Positions 44,802 through 52,238 of a stretch of DNA of 64,000 nucleotides are shown piece by piece (position 1 is the first letter of the stretch; every line of letters begins with the position of its first letter). The stretch lies in NCBI RefSeq assembly GCF_000342005.1, contig NZ_AOHO01000055.1, positions 62,001-126,000 of the forward strand. Direction: 5' to 3'. Origin of the DNA: Amycolatopsis decaplanina DSM 44594. GTDB taxonomy: Bacteria; Actinomycetota; Actinomycetes; Mycobacteriales; Pseudonocardiaceae. Position numbers and translations under genes: made by a program. Under the pieces are notes generated by a model, which was not told the origin of the DNA, made no database searches, and saw only the letters and a list, made by a program, of their open reading frames with translations.

Positions 44802-44838
44802 CGCGAGCCGGCACCTCTTAGCGAGGTGCCGGCTCGCG
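44802..44838. terminator. Bidirectional hairpin terminator
   Basis: A perfect 16-bp GC-rich stem (44802-44817 with 44823-44838) with a 5-nt loop lies between the convergent stress-protein and aspartyl-tRNA synthetase genes, 12 nt after one stop and 5 nt from the other. There is no T-tract, as is usual for high-GC actinomycetes. Confidence 0.75.
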
Positions 44839-44842
44839 CCGT

Positions 44843-46096
44843 TCACGGGGTCAGGCGGTGCAGGTCTCGCGGGAAGAGCGTCGCCTGTCGGACGTTGGGC
44901 AGTCCGAGCAGCCGGGCGGTCCAGCGTTCGAGACCGAGCGCGAACCCGCCGTGCGGCGGCATCCCGTGCGCGAAAACCGCCAGATAGTCCCGATACGGCC
45001 CGGCGGACTCACCCCGTGCCGCCAGCGCGGCGAGGTAGTCCGCGTGCCGGTGCAGCCGCTGGCCCCCGGTCACCAGTTCCAGCCCGCGGAAGAGCAGGTC
45101 GAAACTGTTGGAGTACCCGGGCCGCTCCGGGTCCGGATGCGTGTAGAACGGCCGCTTCACCATCGGATACCCCGTGACGAACAGGAATTCCGATCCGTGT
45201 TCGCGCAGCGCCCAGTCCGAAAGCAGCCGCTCGTGCGCGGGCGCGAGGTCGGGCTCGCCGCGCGGGTCTTCGCCCGACAGCCGCGCGATCAGCTCTTGGG
45301 CCTCCGCGAAGTGGATCATCGGAATCTCCTCGGGCACCTCGACTCCCGCCTCCGGAACAGCGGCGGCCATCCCCGCGATCGTCTCCCGCAGCACCGTCAT
45401 CACGTCGTGGTGGCCATCGATGAAACCGAGCTCGGCGTCGAGGCTGGTGTACTGCGCGAGATGCCGCGCGGTGTCGTGCGGTTCTGCGCGGAAGACCGGT
45501 CCGACCTCGTAGACCCGCTCGAAAACCCCGACCAGCGCCTGTTTGTAGAACTGCGGCGACTGCGCCAGGAAAGCCCGCTGACCGAAGTAGTCGATGCCGA
45601 AGACGTTCGCGCCGGACTCCGTGGCCGACGAGACGATCTTGGGGGTATGGGTTTCGGTGAATCCGAGACCGTCGAGCGCCGACCGGAACCCGGCGACGCT
45701 CGCCGCCGCGATCGTGAAGACCTCCTTCGGCCGCGGATGCCGCAACGCGACGGCGGCGTTGTCCAGCACCGTGGGCAACGCGGCCCGCACCGACGGCCGG
45801 TAGAGGTCGAACGGCGGCGGTTCTGCGGGTTCGGATAGCAGCCCGACCGACGGCTCGGTGAGTTCCAGGCCGCCCGGTGCCTGGGGGTTCGCGGTGACGA
45901 GCCCTTCGACCTCGATGACGGTTTCTTCCGGTGGGCCACCAGGTTCGGCGAGGACCGCCTGGGCGAGTCCGGAACGGTCCCGGATCACCAGGAAGGTGAC
46001 GGTTTTCAGGCGGCGCCGGCGGTGCACCCAGCCGGCGATGCGAACACGGCCGCCGACGTGCCGGGGCAGGTCGGCGGCGAGGACACGCGAGATCAT
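44843..46096 (-). CDS. Aspartate--tRNA(Asp/Asn) ligase, archaeal type
   Basis: About 417 residues. An N-terminal OB-fold anticodon domain (G-R-V-R-I-A-G-W-V-H-R-R-R) precedes a class II catalytic core. Motif 2 is Y-E-V-G-P-V-F-R-A-E and motif 3 is G-F-A-L-G-L-E-R-W; L-A-Q-S-P-Q is the aspartate-type flipping loop. The end, F-P-R-D-L-H-R-L, is typical of archaeal AspRS rather than AsnRS. Actinomycetes normally use the longer bacterial AspRS, so this is probably a second enzyme, perhaps nondiscriminating. AGGAG sits 5 nt before the ATG and is controlled by the T-box upstream. Confidence 0.85.
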   Translation of the reverse strand: MISRVLAADLPRHVGGRVRIAGWVHRRRRLKTVTFLVIRDRSGLAQAVLAEPGGPPEETVIEVEGLVTANPQAPGGLELTEPSVGLLSEPAEPPPFDLYRPSVRAALPTVLDNAAVALRHPRPKEVFTIAAASVAGFRSALDGLGFTETHTPKIVSSATESGANVFGIDYFGQRAFLAQSPQFYKQALVGVFERVYEVGPVFRAEPHDTARHLAQYTSLDAELGFIDGHHDVMTVLRETIAGMAAAVPEAGVEVPEEIPMIHFAEAQELIARLSGEDPRGEPDLAPAHERLLSDWALREHGSEFLFVTGYPMVKRPFYTHPDPERPGYSNSFDLLFRGLELVTGGQRLHRHADYLAALAARGESAGPYRDYLAVFAHGMPPHGGFALGLERWTARLLGLPNVRQATLFPRDLHRLTP

Positions 46097-46099
46097 CAC

Positions 46100-46365
46100 A
46101 ACTCCTGTACGGATATGCGCGACCCCTTGGGAGTGCGGGCGAGAAGGGAACTCGCGGTACCACCGCACTTTCACCGCCGCCCACGACGAGCGGCGGCCTC
46201 GAAGGCCCGTGACGAGGGCCGGACGGCGGGGCATGGGGCGCGGACGCCGTTCCTCCCCGCACTCGGGAGGGTCTTCACCGAAGGGCGCGAGGCCGCCTTC
46301 CCAGCTACCGGCGGCTCTCTGGGCTCGCGTGCTCCCTTGGCTACTCGTCTCCGTCAGCGCGTTGT
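46100..46365 (-). ncRNA. T-box riboswitch, translational type, predicted Asp (GAC) specifier
   Basis: On the minus strand the leader carries GAGTAG (near 46345), CAGAGAGCC, a GGTGAA-GAC specifier region (GAC at 46273-46271), and the T-box core TGGTACCGCG (46162-46153). Downstream, ACTCC (46134-46130) can pair with GGAGT of the ribosome site (46105-46101), as expected of actinobacterial T-boxes that act on translation. GAC is the Asp codon, matching the synthetase. The T-box reads UGGU; with the G73 discriminator expected of tRNA-Asp this gives a wobble pair, a small anomaly. Confidence 0.8.
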
Positions 46366-46502
46366 CCCGGAGGGTACGGCCCGAATCGGGAGTGCGCATC
46401 CGTATTTGCCTCGTGAGTGGTGAGGACGGTTGGAACGGACCGGTATTCGCCTACCTGCTGCTGACCTGCACGAGGACGACGATCCCAGCGGGTACCGAGA
46501 CC

Positions 46503-46549
46503 GTTGATGAAGGAATTAGGACACTCAACGTCCCGATTCCTTCATCAAC
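46503..46549. repeat. Hairpin 1 inside the MITE-like element
   Basis: GTTGATGAAGGAAT (46503-46516) and its exact complement (46536-46549) flank a GGAC/GTCC inner pair with ACTCAAC in the loop. ACACTCAACGTCCCGA (46521-46536) recurs in hairpin 2. Confidence 0.7.
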
Positions 46550-46574
46550 GCGAGGTGACCCCCGTCCCGGACCA

Positions 46575-46625
46575 TGATCAACAGAAGATCCGAGACACTC
46601 AACGTCCCGAATCCTCCGTTGATCA
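46575..46625. repeat. Hairpin 2 inside the MITE-like element
   Basis: TGATCAAC (46575-46582) pairs with GTTGATCA (46618-46625), and the middle holds GACACTCAACGTC, the same loop as hairpin 1, with a less perfect stem. The two hairpins look like a diverged tandem duplication. Confidence 0.6.
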
Positions 46626-46779
46626 AGCCTGTGCAACTCAAACCCGACGGCCGACACAACTGCGGCACCAAGACGGGGTCAGGTCCAGTAGGTGAGCAAA
46701 TACCGGTCCGCCAGAACCGTCCTCACCACTCACGAGGCGGGTGGAGGCGGCCCCCGACGTCCGCCTCCACCCGGACCAC

Positions 46780-47712
46780 CTAGCTCGTCGGCTTGGTGGA
46801 GTTCGACGGCGGCGCCACGGAAGACGACGGCGGCGGCACGGCCGAGGAGGAAGGCGGCACCGGCGCGCCCTTCGGGATCGCCGCGCTGAACGGCACGTCG
46901 GCCCTTTCCTGACAATAGCCGCGAGAACCGTTGTAGCCGTTGAGGTTTCCGTCGCTGTCCTGGACTCCCCGTTCGAGCCGCGGGCGCGGATAGCGGTTGT
47001 CGTCGCCGACCTTCCGCTTCTCGCCCGTGCTCCGCTCGCACGCGTACCGGGTCGTGCTGAGCGGACGGCCGTTCTCGTCGTAAAGGTAGATCTCGGTCAG
47101 CGGCTTGCCTTCGGCGTCGAACGCGTAGATGTTCTCGACGTCCTGACTGCCGTACATCAACTGCGGGTTGCCGTAGTTGTCGTTGTAGCTCGGCGTGTAG
47201 CCGCTGTTGTAGGGACCTCCGCCGTACGAACGCTTCGCGATCAGGTCGACCGCCGCGCCCGCACCGCCGAGCATGCTGCCGACGACGAACGCCGAGATCG
47301 GCACGGCCAGCCACAGCAGCCGCCGGTCGGCCTTCAGCCTCGGCCCAGCCCAGACCACCGCGACGGCCGCCAGCAGCATCAGCGGCAGCAGCAGCACGGC
47401 CTCGGCGTCGCGAACCACGAGCAGGAGACCGAACACGACCAGCACCGCCCCGCACAGCACCCACCACGCCGGCTTGAGCGTGCGGAAGTACTTCAACCCC
47501 TTGCCTTCCCGGTTGGCCTGGAACGACGTCGCGACCTCGCGGAGCTTGATCACCTCAGGCAGTTCCGCGATCGGGGCGACGCCCTTGCGCACCACGTAGG
47601 CGACACTGATCGCGAGCACCGGTGCGATGAAAAGCAGGCACAGCAACGGTTCCACCCGAACCCAGATCGCGGCCGCGAAGCCGAACAGCGCGAATCCGCC
47701 GACGGAGAACAC
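46780..47712 (-). CDS. Membrane protein, probably the C-terminal part of a HAAS protein
   Basis: About 310 residues, with seven or so hydrophobic segments arranged as pairs (residues 1-45, 80-130, 133-160), then an extracellular-type domain rich in Tyr, Gly and Asn (Y-G-S-Q-D-V-E-N-I-Y-A-F-D-A-E-G-K-P) and a Pro/Ser-rich tail. The GTG start has no clear ribosome site. The frame continues upstream, in phase, through F-A-F-W-G-L to the TGA that ends the HAAS gene. A change of CGA to TGA would explain this, so the two parts were probably one protein. A paired-gene reading remains possible. Confidence 0.65.
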   Translation of the reverse strand: MFSVGGFALFGFAAAIWVRVEPLLCLLFIAPVLAISVAYVVRKGVAPIAELPEVIKLREVATSFQANREGKGLKYFRTLKPAWWVLCGAVLVVFGLLLVVRDAEAVLLLPLMLLAAVAVVWAGPRLKADRRLLWLAVPISAFVVGSMLGGAGAAVDLIAKRSYGGGPYNSGYTPSYNDNYGNPQLMYGSQDVENIYAFDAEGKPLTEIYLYDENGRPLSTTRYACERSTGEKRKVGDDNRYPRPRLERGVQDSDGNLNGYNGSRGYCQERADVPFSAAIPKGAPVPPSSSAVPPPSSSVAPPSNSTKPTS

Positions 47713-47730
47713 CAGGCCCCAGAACGCGAA

Positions 47731-48027
47731 TCACGTTCCGCCGATCCCGCTCTTCACCTTCAGCACGGTGGTTTCGTCGCCCGCTTCGGCCGGACGCGGC
47801 GGGTAGCCGCCGGAGGCTCGCAGTTCGGCGGCGTAACTCTCGGGGCTGCCCAAACGCTCGATCAAGGCGTCGACCTTGGGATTGTCCCCCAATTCGGCTT
47901 CCATCTCGGCGAGATGGGGCCGGACGTCTTCGAGGATCTCCTCGACTTCGCTCTCGGGAAGGTCGGCGAGCGCGCTCCTGACCCTCGCCAGATACGTCCG
48001 CACGGCGGTCGGATTCTGCGTGCTCAT
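47731..48027 (-). CDS. HAAS-domain protein (DUF1700-like), likely truncated
   Basis: 98 residues. It shows the helical HAAS pattern: V-R-T-Y-L-A-R-V-R-S-A-L-A-D-L-P, then E-V-E-E-I-L-E-D-V-R-P-H-L and A-L-I-E-R-L-G-S-P-E-S-Y-A-A-E-L. HAAS domains are normally followed by membrane segments in the same chain. Here a TGA (47733-47731) separates them in frame. Such genes pair with PadR regulators, and the upstream PadR gene overlaps this start by ATGA. The product may still fold as a soluble helical domain. Confidence 0.8.
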   Translation of the reverse strand: MSTQNPTAVRTYLARVRSALADLPESEVEEILEDVRPHLAEMEAELGDNPKVDALIERLGSPESYAAELRASGGYPPRPAEAGDETTVLKVKSGIGGT

Positions 48028-48347
48028 GCTGCCTCTCCCAACAGGCTGTTCATTGTCGTGGCGAAAGTCCGCCAGGTCTGCCCCGACTCTTCGAGGCGTC
48101 GGCGCCCCGGCTCGTTGAGGCTGTAGTACTTGCGGTGCGGGCCTTCCTCGCTCGGCACCACATAGGACGTCAGCAGGCCTGCCTTGTACAGCCGCCGAAG
48201 CGTCCCGTACACCGAAGCGTCGCCCACTTCCTGCAACCCCGCGACACGGAGTCTTCGGAGCACGTCGTAGCCATAGCCGTCCTCTCCGCGAAGCACCGCG
48301 AGAACGGCGAGGTCCAGCACGCCTTTAAGTAGCTGACTGATCTCCAC
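48024..48347 (-). CDS. PadR-family transcriptional regulator
   Basis: About 107 residues, from a GTG with GGGAGGG upstream. The winged helix is typical: L-L-K-G-V-L-D-L-A-V-L-A-V-L, then G-Y-G-Y-D-V-L-R-R-L, D-A-S-V-Y-G-T-L-R-R-L and the wing with R-K-Y-Y-S-L-N-E-P-G-R-R-R-L. PadR-HAAS pairs usually control their own operon and a membrane function. The HAAS gene overlaps its stop. The GntR gene is divergent across a 162-bp spacer that contains an imperfect GCAC/GTGC repeat closer to this gene. Confidence 0.9.
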   Translation of the reverse strand: MEISQLLKGVLDLAVLAVLRGEDGYGYDVLRRLRVAGLQEVGDASVYGTLRRLYKAGLLTSYVVPSEEGPHRKYYSLNEPGRRRLEESGQTWRTFATTMNSLLGEAA

Positions 48348-48432
48348 AGTCGCGTCCCTCCCAGTCTTACGCAACAGAAGGTACCACGCATTGCACAGTA
48401 GTGCGCACGGCGGAAGCCACTTGCGTCGAGCA

Positions 48433-48470
48433 TGTGGTTCATGGGTTACTTAGTCCAGTAATGAACCACA
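48433..48470. promoter_or_regulatory. Nested double inverted repeat, likely YtrA/GntR operator
   Basis: Outer arms TGTGGTTCAT (48433-48442) and ATGAACCACA (48461-48470) are perfect. Inside them TTACT (48446-48450) and AGTAA (48457-48461) form a second dyad resembling the TACT/AGTA core of YtrA-type sites. It lies 40 bp before the GntR gene start, fitting autorepression of the ABC operon. Confidence 0.6.
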
Positions 48471-48509
48471 GCACCCACGAAGGTGCTCGGAGACTGGGAC
48501 GGAGGTGTC

Positions 48510-48887
48510 GTGCTCGACGAAGGAACACCACTGTTCGCGCAGATCGCCGAACAGATCGCCGACGACATCGCCGAGGGAAGCCTGGCCGAGGGGGAACGCG
48601 TGCCGTCAACCAACGAACTCGCCGCCTTCTACCGGATCAATCCGGCGACGGCGGCCAAGGGGATCAACGTGCTCGCCGACGAAGGACTGCTCGAGAAACG
48701 ACGCGGTATCGGCATGTTCGTCGCCACCGGAGCGCGGCAGAAGCTGCTCACCGACCGGCGGCAACGGTTCGCCGAGCAGTACCTCGACCCGATGCTCATC
48801 GAAGCGAGGCGCCTCGGCATCGACGACGAAACCTTGATCTCGCTCATCCGCGGGAACGGACACCGGAACGGAGGACCCGCCGCATGA
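48510..48887 (+). CDS. GntR-family regulator, YtrA subfamily
   Basis: About 125 residues, from a GTG right after GGAGG. A GntR winged helix (P-L-F-A-Q-I-A-E-Q-I-A-D-D-I, V-P-S-T-N-E-L-A-A-F-Y-R-I-N-P-A-T-A) is followed by only a short helical tail, the layout of YtrA proteins, which control ABC exporters. The next gene overlaps by ATGA and encodes the ATPase. Cell-envelope-acting antibiotics induce such operons in Bacillus; here the signal is unknown. Confidence 0.88.
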   Translation: MLDEGTPLFAQIAEQIADDIAEGSLAEGERVPSTNELAAFYRINPATAAKGINVLADEGLLEKRRGIGMFVATGARQKLLTDRRQRFAEQYLDPMLIEARRLGIDDETLISLIRGNGHRNGGPAA

Positions 48888-49771
48888 CGCCGACCATTTC
48901 GACCACCGGCCTGACCCGGCGCTACGGCGACCATCTCGCGCTCGGCGATGTCTCGGTCGACATCGAAGAAGGCAAGATCACCGGCCTGCTGGGCCGCAAC
49001 GGCGCGGGCAAGAGCACCTTCCTGCGCATCGTCACCGCGCAGGAGTTCGCCAGCACGGGCTCGGTCCGCGTGTTCGGCGAAAGCCCGGTCGAGAACGAGC
49101 GGGTGCTGCGGCGCCTGGTGCTCGTCCGCGAGGACCAGCAGTTCCCGGACTTCAAGGTGCGGCACGCTCTTTCGGCGGCGTCGTGGTTCTACCCGAACTG
49201 GGACGCGGAACTGGCCGACACGCTGCTCCGCGACTTCGACCTGCCGACGAAGCGGCCGATCAAGAAACTCTCACGAGGGATGCGCTCGGCGCTGTCGATC
49301 ACGATCGGACTGGCGGCACGAGCGGAGCTCACGCTGCTCGACGAACCGTACGCGGGCCTCGACGCGGTCGCGCGGCAACTGTTCTACGACCGGTTGCTCG
49401 ACGACTATTCGACGCATCCACGCACGGTCCTGCTCTCCACACACCTGATCGACGAGGTGGCCGATCTGCTGGAGCACGTCGTGATGATCGACAAGGGCCG
49501 CGTCGTCCTCGACGCGCCCGCCGACGACCTGCGCGGCTCGGCCGCCACGGTCAGCGGTCCCGCCCTCGCGGTGGACGACTTCGTCGCCGGCCGCCGGGTG
49601 CTGCACCGCCGCAAGATCGGTTCGCGGGCTTCGGTCACCGTCGCCGACGCGCTCGACGCCGCCGCGAAGGCGCGGGCTCAGGCACTGCACCTGAAACTCG
49701 AACCGCTTTCCTTGCAGCAGTTGATGGTGCACACCTCCAACGGACAGACCGCAGAGGAGGCGTCCGCATGA
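48884..49771 (+). CDS. ABC transporter ATPase of the YtrA-type operon
   Basis: About 295 residues. Walker A is G-R-N-G-A-G-K-S-T, the signature is L-S-R-G-M-R-S-A (a variant common in this group), Walker B is L-T-L-L-D-E-P-Y-A-G-L-D, and the switch His is in L-S-T-H-L-I-D-E-V. A C-terminal extension of some 80 residues follows. It overlaps both neighbours by ATGA. With the permease it forms an exporter or sensor-type ABC system under the GntR regulator. Confidence 0.9.
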   Translation: MTPTISTTGLTRRYGDHLALGDVSVDIEEGKITGLLGRNGAGKSTFLRIVTAQEFASTGSVRVFGESPVENERVLRRLVLVREDQQFPDFKVRHALSAASWFYPNWDAELADTLLRDFDLPTKRPIKKLSRGMRSALSITIGLAARAELTLLDEPYAGLDAVARQLFYDRLLDDYSTHPRTVLLSTHLIDEVADLLEHVVMIDKGRVVLDAPADDLRGSAATVSGPALAVDDFVAGRRVLHRRKIGSRASVTVADALDAAAKARAQALHLKLEPLSLQQLMVHTSNGQTAEEASA

Positions 49772-50457
49772 ACACTCTGGTCAAAGTCGTGCGTTACCAC
49801 CTGGTGGACCGGCTTCAGTACCTGGTCCTCCCGGTCGGCGTCACGCTCTTCGCCTTCGGGGTGAACCTCGCCATTTTCTCGCTGATTCCCGGAAAACCGG
49901 CCGACAACTACTCCGGCGGCCTGTTCACGCTGTTCGTGTTCATGCTCGTCTGCGGCGCATTGAGCATGACGAAGTCGCTGCCGTTCGGGCTCGCGCTCGG
50001 CTTGTCGAGGCGGTCGTACTACCTGGGGACGGTCCTGCTGGTCGCCGGGCTGTCCGCGGTGTACGCGGTGGGGATCGCCGTGTTCCAGGCGATCGAAGAC
50101 GCGACCGGCGGATGGGGGCTCGGCCTCCACTACTTCCGGGTGCCGTGGCTGCTCGACGGCCCCTGGTACCTGACCCTGCTCACGGCGTTCGTGTCCCTGA
50201 CGCTGATGTTCCTCTACGGCATGTGGTACGGCCTGATCTACCGGCGCGCATCGGTGGTGGGCGTGGTCCTGTTCGCCGCCGCGCAGGTCCTGGTGCTGCT
50301 GGGTGTGGTGCTGCTGCTCAGCTGGACCGACTCGTGGTCGAAGCTCGGCACGTTCTTCAGCACGCTGACCGTCGGCGGACTGACCGGGGTGCTCGCGGTG
50401 CTGGTGGCCATCGCCGGCGCCGGCGGGTTCGCCACGATGCGCCGCGTCACGGTCTGA
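49768..50457 (+). CDS. ABC transporter permease of the YtrA-type operon
   Basis: About 229 residues with six hydrophobic helices and short loops (V-V-R-Y-H-L-V-D-R at the N-terminus, P-F-G-L-A-L-G-L-S-R-R-S-Y-Y-L-G after helix 2). The L-G-L-S-R-x-x-Y pattern is common in ABC-2-type permeases of this kind. The start overlaps the ATPase stop. It is one subunit and presumably dimerises. Substrate unknown. Confidence 0.8.
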   Translation: MNTLVKVVRYHLVDRLQYLVLPVGVTLFAFGVNLAIFSLIPGKPADNYSGGLFTLFVFMLVCGALSMTKSLPFGLALGLSRRSYYLGTVLLVAGLSAVYAVGIAVFQAIEDATGGWGLGLHYFRVPWLLDGPWYLTLLTAFVSLTLMFLYGMWYGLIYRRASVVGVVLFAAAQVLVLLGVVLLLSWTDSWSKLGTFFSTLTVGGLTGVLAVLVAIAGAGGFATMRRVTV

Positions 50458-50487
50458 AGTCCTTGCGCACCGAGGAGTTCGTGTCGG

Positions 50488-51678
50488 CTATGCCTGGACC
50501 GCAAGGGATTCCCGGGCCCGGTCTCGGATGCGACCGACCACGATGGACCGCCGCCAGGCCCGCGTGACCTCCACCAGCCACGCCGCTTCGGTGGCGATGT
50601 CCGGCTCGTCGAGGTAGGCCGCCGGAACGTCGTCGGGGGCGTACCGGCGGCCCGCCTCGGAGGCGACGAGCGCGGCGGCCAAAGCCGCGGCCTCGATCGT
50701 CGCGGGGACGCGGGCTTCGGGGATCTTCGCCTTGCGTGCTTCGGCTTCCGCGACCGGCGGGACGTCCGGATCGAAGTAGGGCCGCAGCGCGAGATGGCCG
50801 TCCCGGATCTCGATGACCCTTCGGTACAGGGCGAATTCGACACCGCCCGGCATACCGGGACCCGGGTCCAGCGCGATTCCCGGGACGGCTTCGCGCAGCG
50901 CGGTCCACAACGGTTCGATCCGGCGGTACGTCCGGTACGTGCCGATCAGGCGGAACGGGGTGGCCAGCGCGGGCCCCCACACGCTGAGCGTCGCGCCCGC
51001 CCCGGCGAGCCCGACGCTCAACGCCGCCAAGATCGCCGAGAACGTGTCCTCACCGGCGTTCACCTCACCGGTGGTGGCGAGGATGTAGATGTCATCGACG
51101 TCCCAGAAGGTCCAGCCCAGCGCGGACACCCCGCCACCGACGAGCAGCCACAGCCCGGTGCGAAGCGGGCCAGGATCGGCATGGCGCGCGAAGCGGGCGA
51201 AGACGATCGAGAAGGTCAGCAGGCTGATCAGACCGTAGAAGAGGAAAACAACGTTGTAGGCGACGAACCAGCCGAGCCTGCCCGGCCCGGCGGCGGTGTG
51301 CTCGCCGACGCGGTGGCTGTCGGAGAGGAGGAAGAGCGCGATCTCGGCGGCCACGACGATCCAGGACAGCAGCGTGTGCCACCCGATCCGCTTGCCCTCC
51401 CCCAGTTTCAGCGAATGCGCGAACGCGACCGCGAAGGCCATCGCGCCGATCTTGAGCAGGTCGGCCGCGAGGTTCAGCAGACTGCCGATGGGTTCTTCGA
51501 CGCCGACTGCGTTCTCGATCGCCGGGGTGAGCAGCATGATGCCGCCCGCGATGCACATCCCGAAGGCGCTGAGAAACCACATCCGCCGTAGCGGCTGGGT
51601 GTGCCGGGCCTGGATCAGCTTGTATCCGAAACCCGCGAAAGCCACCACGCAGCAGAAGTACGCGATGGTTTCGGTCAC
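50488..51678 (-). CDS. Seven-TM membrane protein (MAB_1171c-like) of an XRE/ImmA module
   Basis: About 396 residues: seven membrane helices in the first 260, then a soluble C-terminal domain with Arg/Tyr-rich Y-R-T-Y-R-R-I-E-P-L-W and R-D-G-H-L-A-L-R-P-Y. Membrane proteins of this kind recur in actinomycetes next to an XRE regulator and an ImmA/IrrE metallopeptidase, which is the arrangement here. The GTG start overlaps the peptidase stop. The role is unproven; a signalling or defence-type function is suggested only by the partners. Confidence 0.75.
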   Translation of the reverse strand: MTETIAYFCCVVAFAGFGYKLIQARHTQPLRRMWFLSAFGMCIAGGIMLLTPAIENAVGVEEPIGSLLNLAADLLKIGAMAFAVAFAHSLKLGEGKRIGWHTLLSWIVVAAEIALFLLSDSHRVGEHTAAGPGRLGWFVAYNVVFLFYGLISLLTFSIVFARFARHADPGPLRTGLWLLVGGGVSALGWTFWDVDDIYILATTGEVNAGEDTFSAILAALSVGLAGAGATLSVWGPALATPFRLIGTYRTYRRIEPLWTALREAVPGIALDPGPGMPGGVEFALYRRVIEIRDGHLALRPYFDPDVPPVAEAEARKAKIPEARVPATIEAAALAAALVASEAGRRYAPDDVPAAYLDEPDIATEAAWLVEVTRAWRRSIVVGRIRDRARESLAVQA

Positions 51679-52238
51679 GGCAGGCGCCGTTTCCGGCTGC
51701 CGAAGAGATTGTCGACCCTGGCCATCCCGCCGGCGAGGTCGCTCCCGCTCTCGTCGAGACGCGCAGCGCCGCGCACCGCTGTCCGCGCGACGCGCTGCGC
51801 GAGGAGACTGGCGAGCAGTTCGGCCTCTTGCTCCTCGACGGCGCTGTAACTCGTGCGGCCGAGGACCCGGCGGACCAGTTCGGGTGCCAGGTTCGGCATG
51901 AGGGTCTTGCTGGCGGCGGCGTCGAGCGCGATCCCGTCGGCGCCCGCGTCGGAACCGACGTGACCACACAACAGGTGGCCGACCTCGTGCAGCAGGATGT
52001 GCCGCCGGTGCAGGGCGGTGGTGTTGGTCGGATAGAGGATGTAATCCGCGCGCTCAGTGCTCATCAGCAGCCCGCACGGGCCGCTGGAGGGAACGCTGAC
52101 CTGCATCAATTCGATCGGGCGGCCGCGTTCGGCGGCCAGTCCGGCGGTGAAGGCCTCGGCGTCGAAGGGTTCGGGAAGGGTGACGCCGTCGGCGAGACTC
52201 CGGCAGCGGCGCCACAACTCCTTATGGCGGCGGTCCAC
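51675..52238 (-). CDS. ImmA/IrrE-family metallopeptidase
   Basis: 187 residues. The zinc site H-E-V-G-H lies in I-L-L-H-E-V-G-H-L-L-C-G-H, and a Glu-rich third-ligand region follows at E-E-Q-E-A-E-L-L-A-S. ImmA-type peptidases cleave a partner XRE repressor to switch on mobile-element or stress genes; IrrE does so in Deinococcus. The XRE gene is immediately upstream (adjacent, no gap) and the 7-TM gene overlaps downstream. The GTG start is set by AGGAGGCGT in the end of the XRE gene. Confidence 0.88.
   Translation of the reverse strand: MDRRHKELWRRCRSLADGVTLPEPFDAEAFTAGLAAERGRPIELMQVSVPSSGPCGLLMSTERADYILYPTNTTALHRRHILLHEVGHLLCGHVGSDAGADGIALDAAASKTLMPNLAPELVRRVLGRTSYSAVEEQEAELLASLLAQRVARTAVRGAARLDESGSDLAGGMARVDNLFGSRKRRLP

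Larger units (their letters stand above)
46409..46737. mobile_element. MITE-like element with nested terminal inverted repeats
   Basis: Outer arms 46409-46431 and 46715-46737 are those of the GTGAGTGGTGAGGACGG palindrome family, which elsewhere has only a 2-nt centre. Here they are separated by about 280 bp. The inserted part (46436-46710, 275 bp) itself begins and ends with CGGACCGGTATT and its complement, with 17 of 20 terminal bases matching. It has no credible gene. It contains two hairpins that share the loop sequence ACACTCAACGTCCCGA. Either a small element jumped into a palindrome, or the short palindromes are deletion remnants of this longer element. Confidence 0.65.

Noticed and set aside
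46504..46695. Small open frames within the MITE-like element
   Set aside because: They lie across the hairpins, have no ribosome sites, and encode low-complexity peptides without similarity to transposases.
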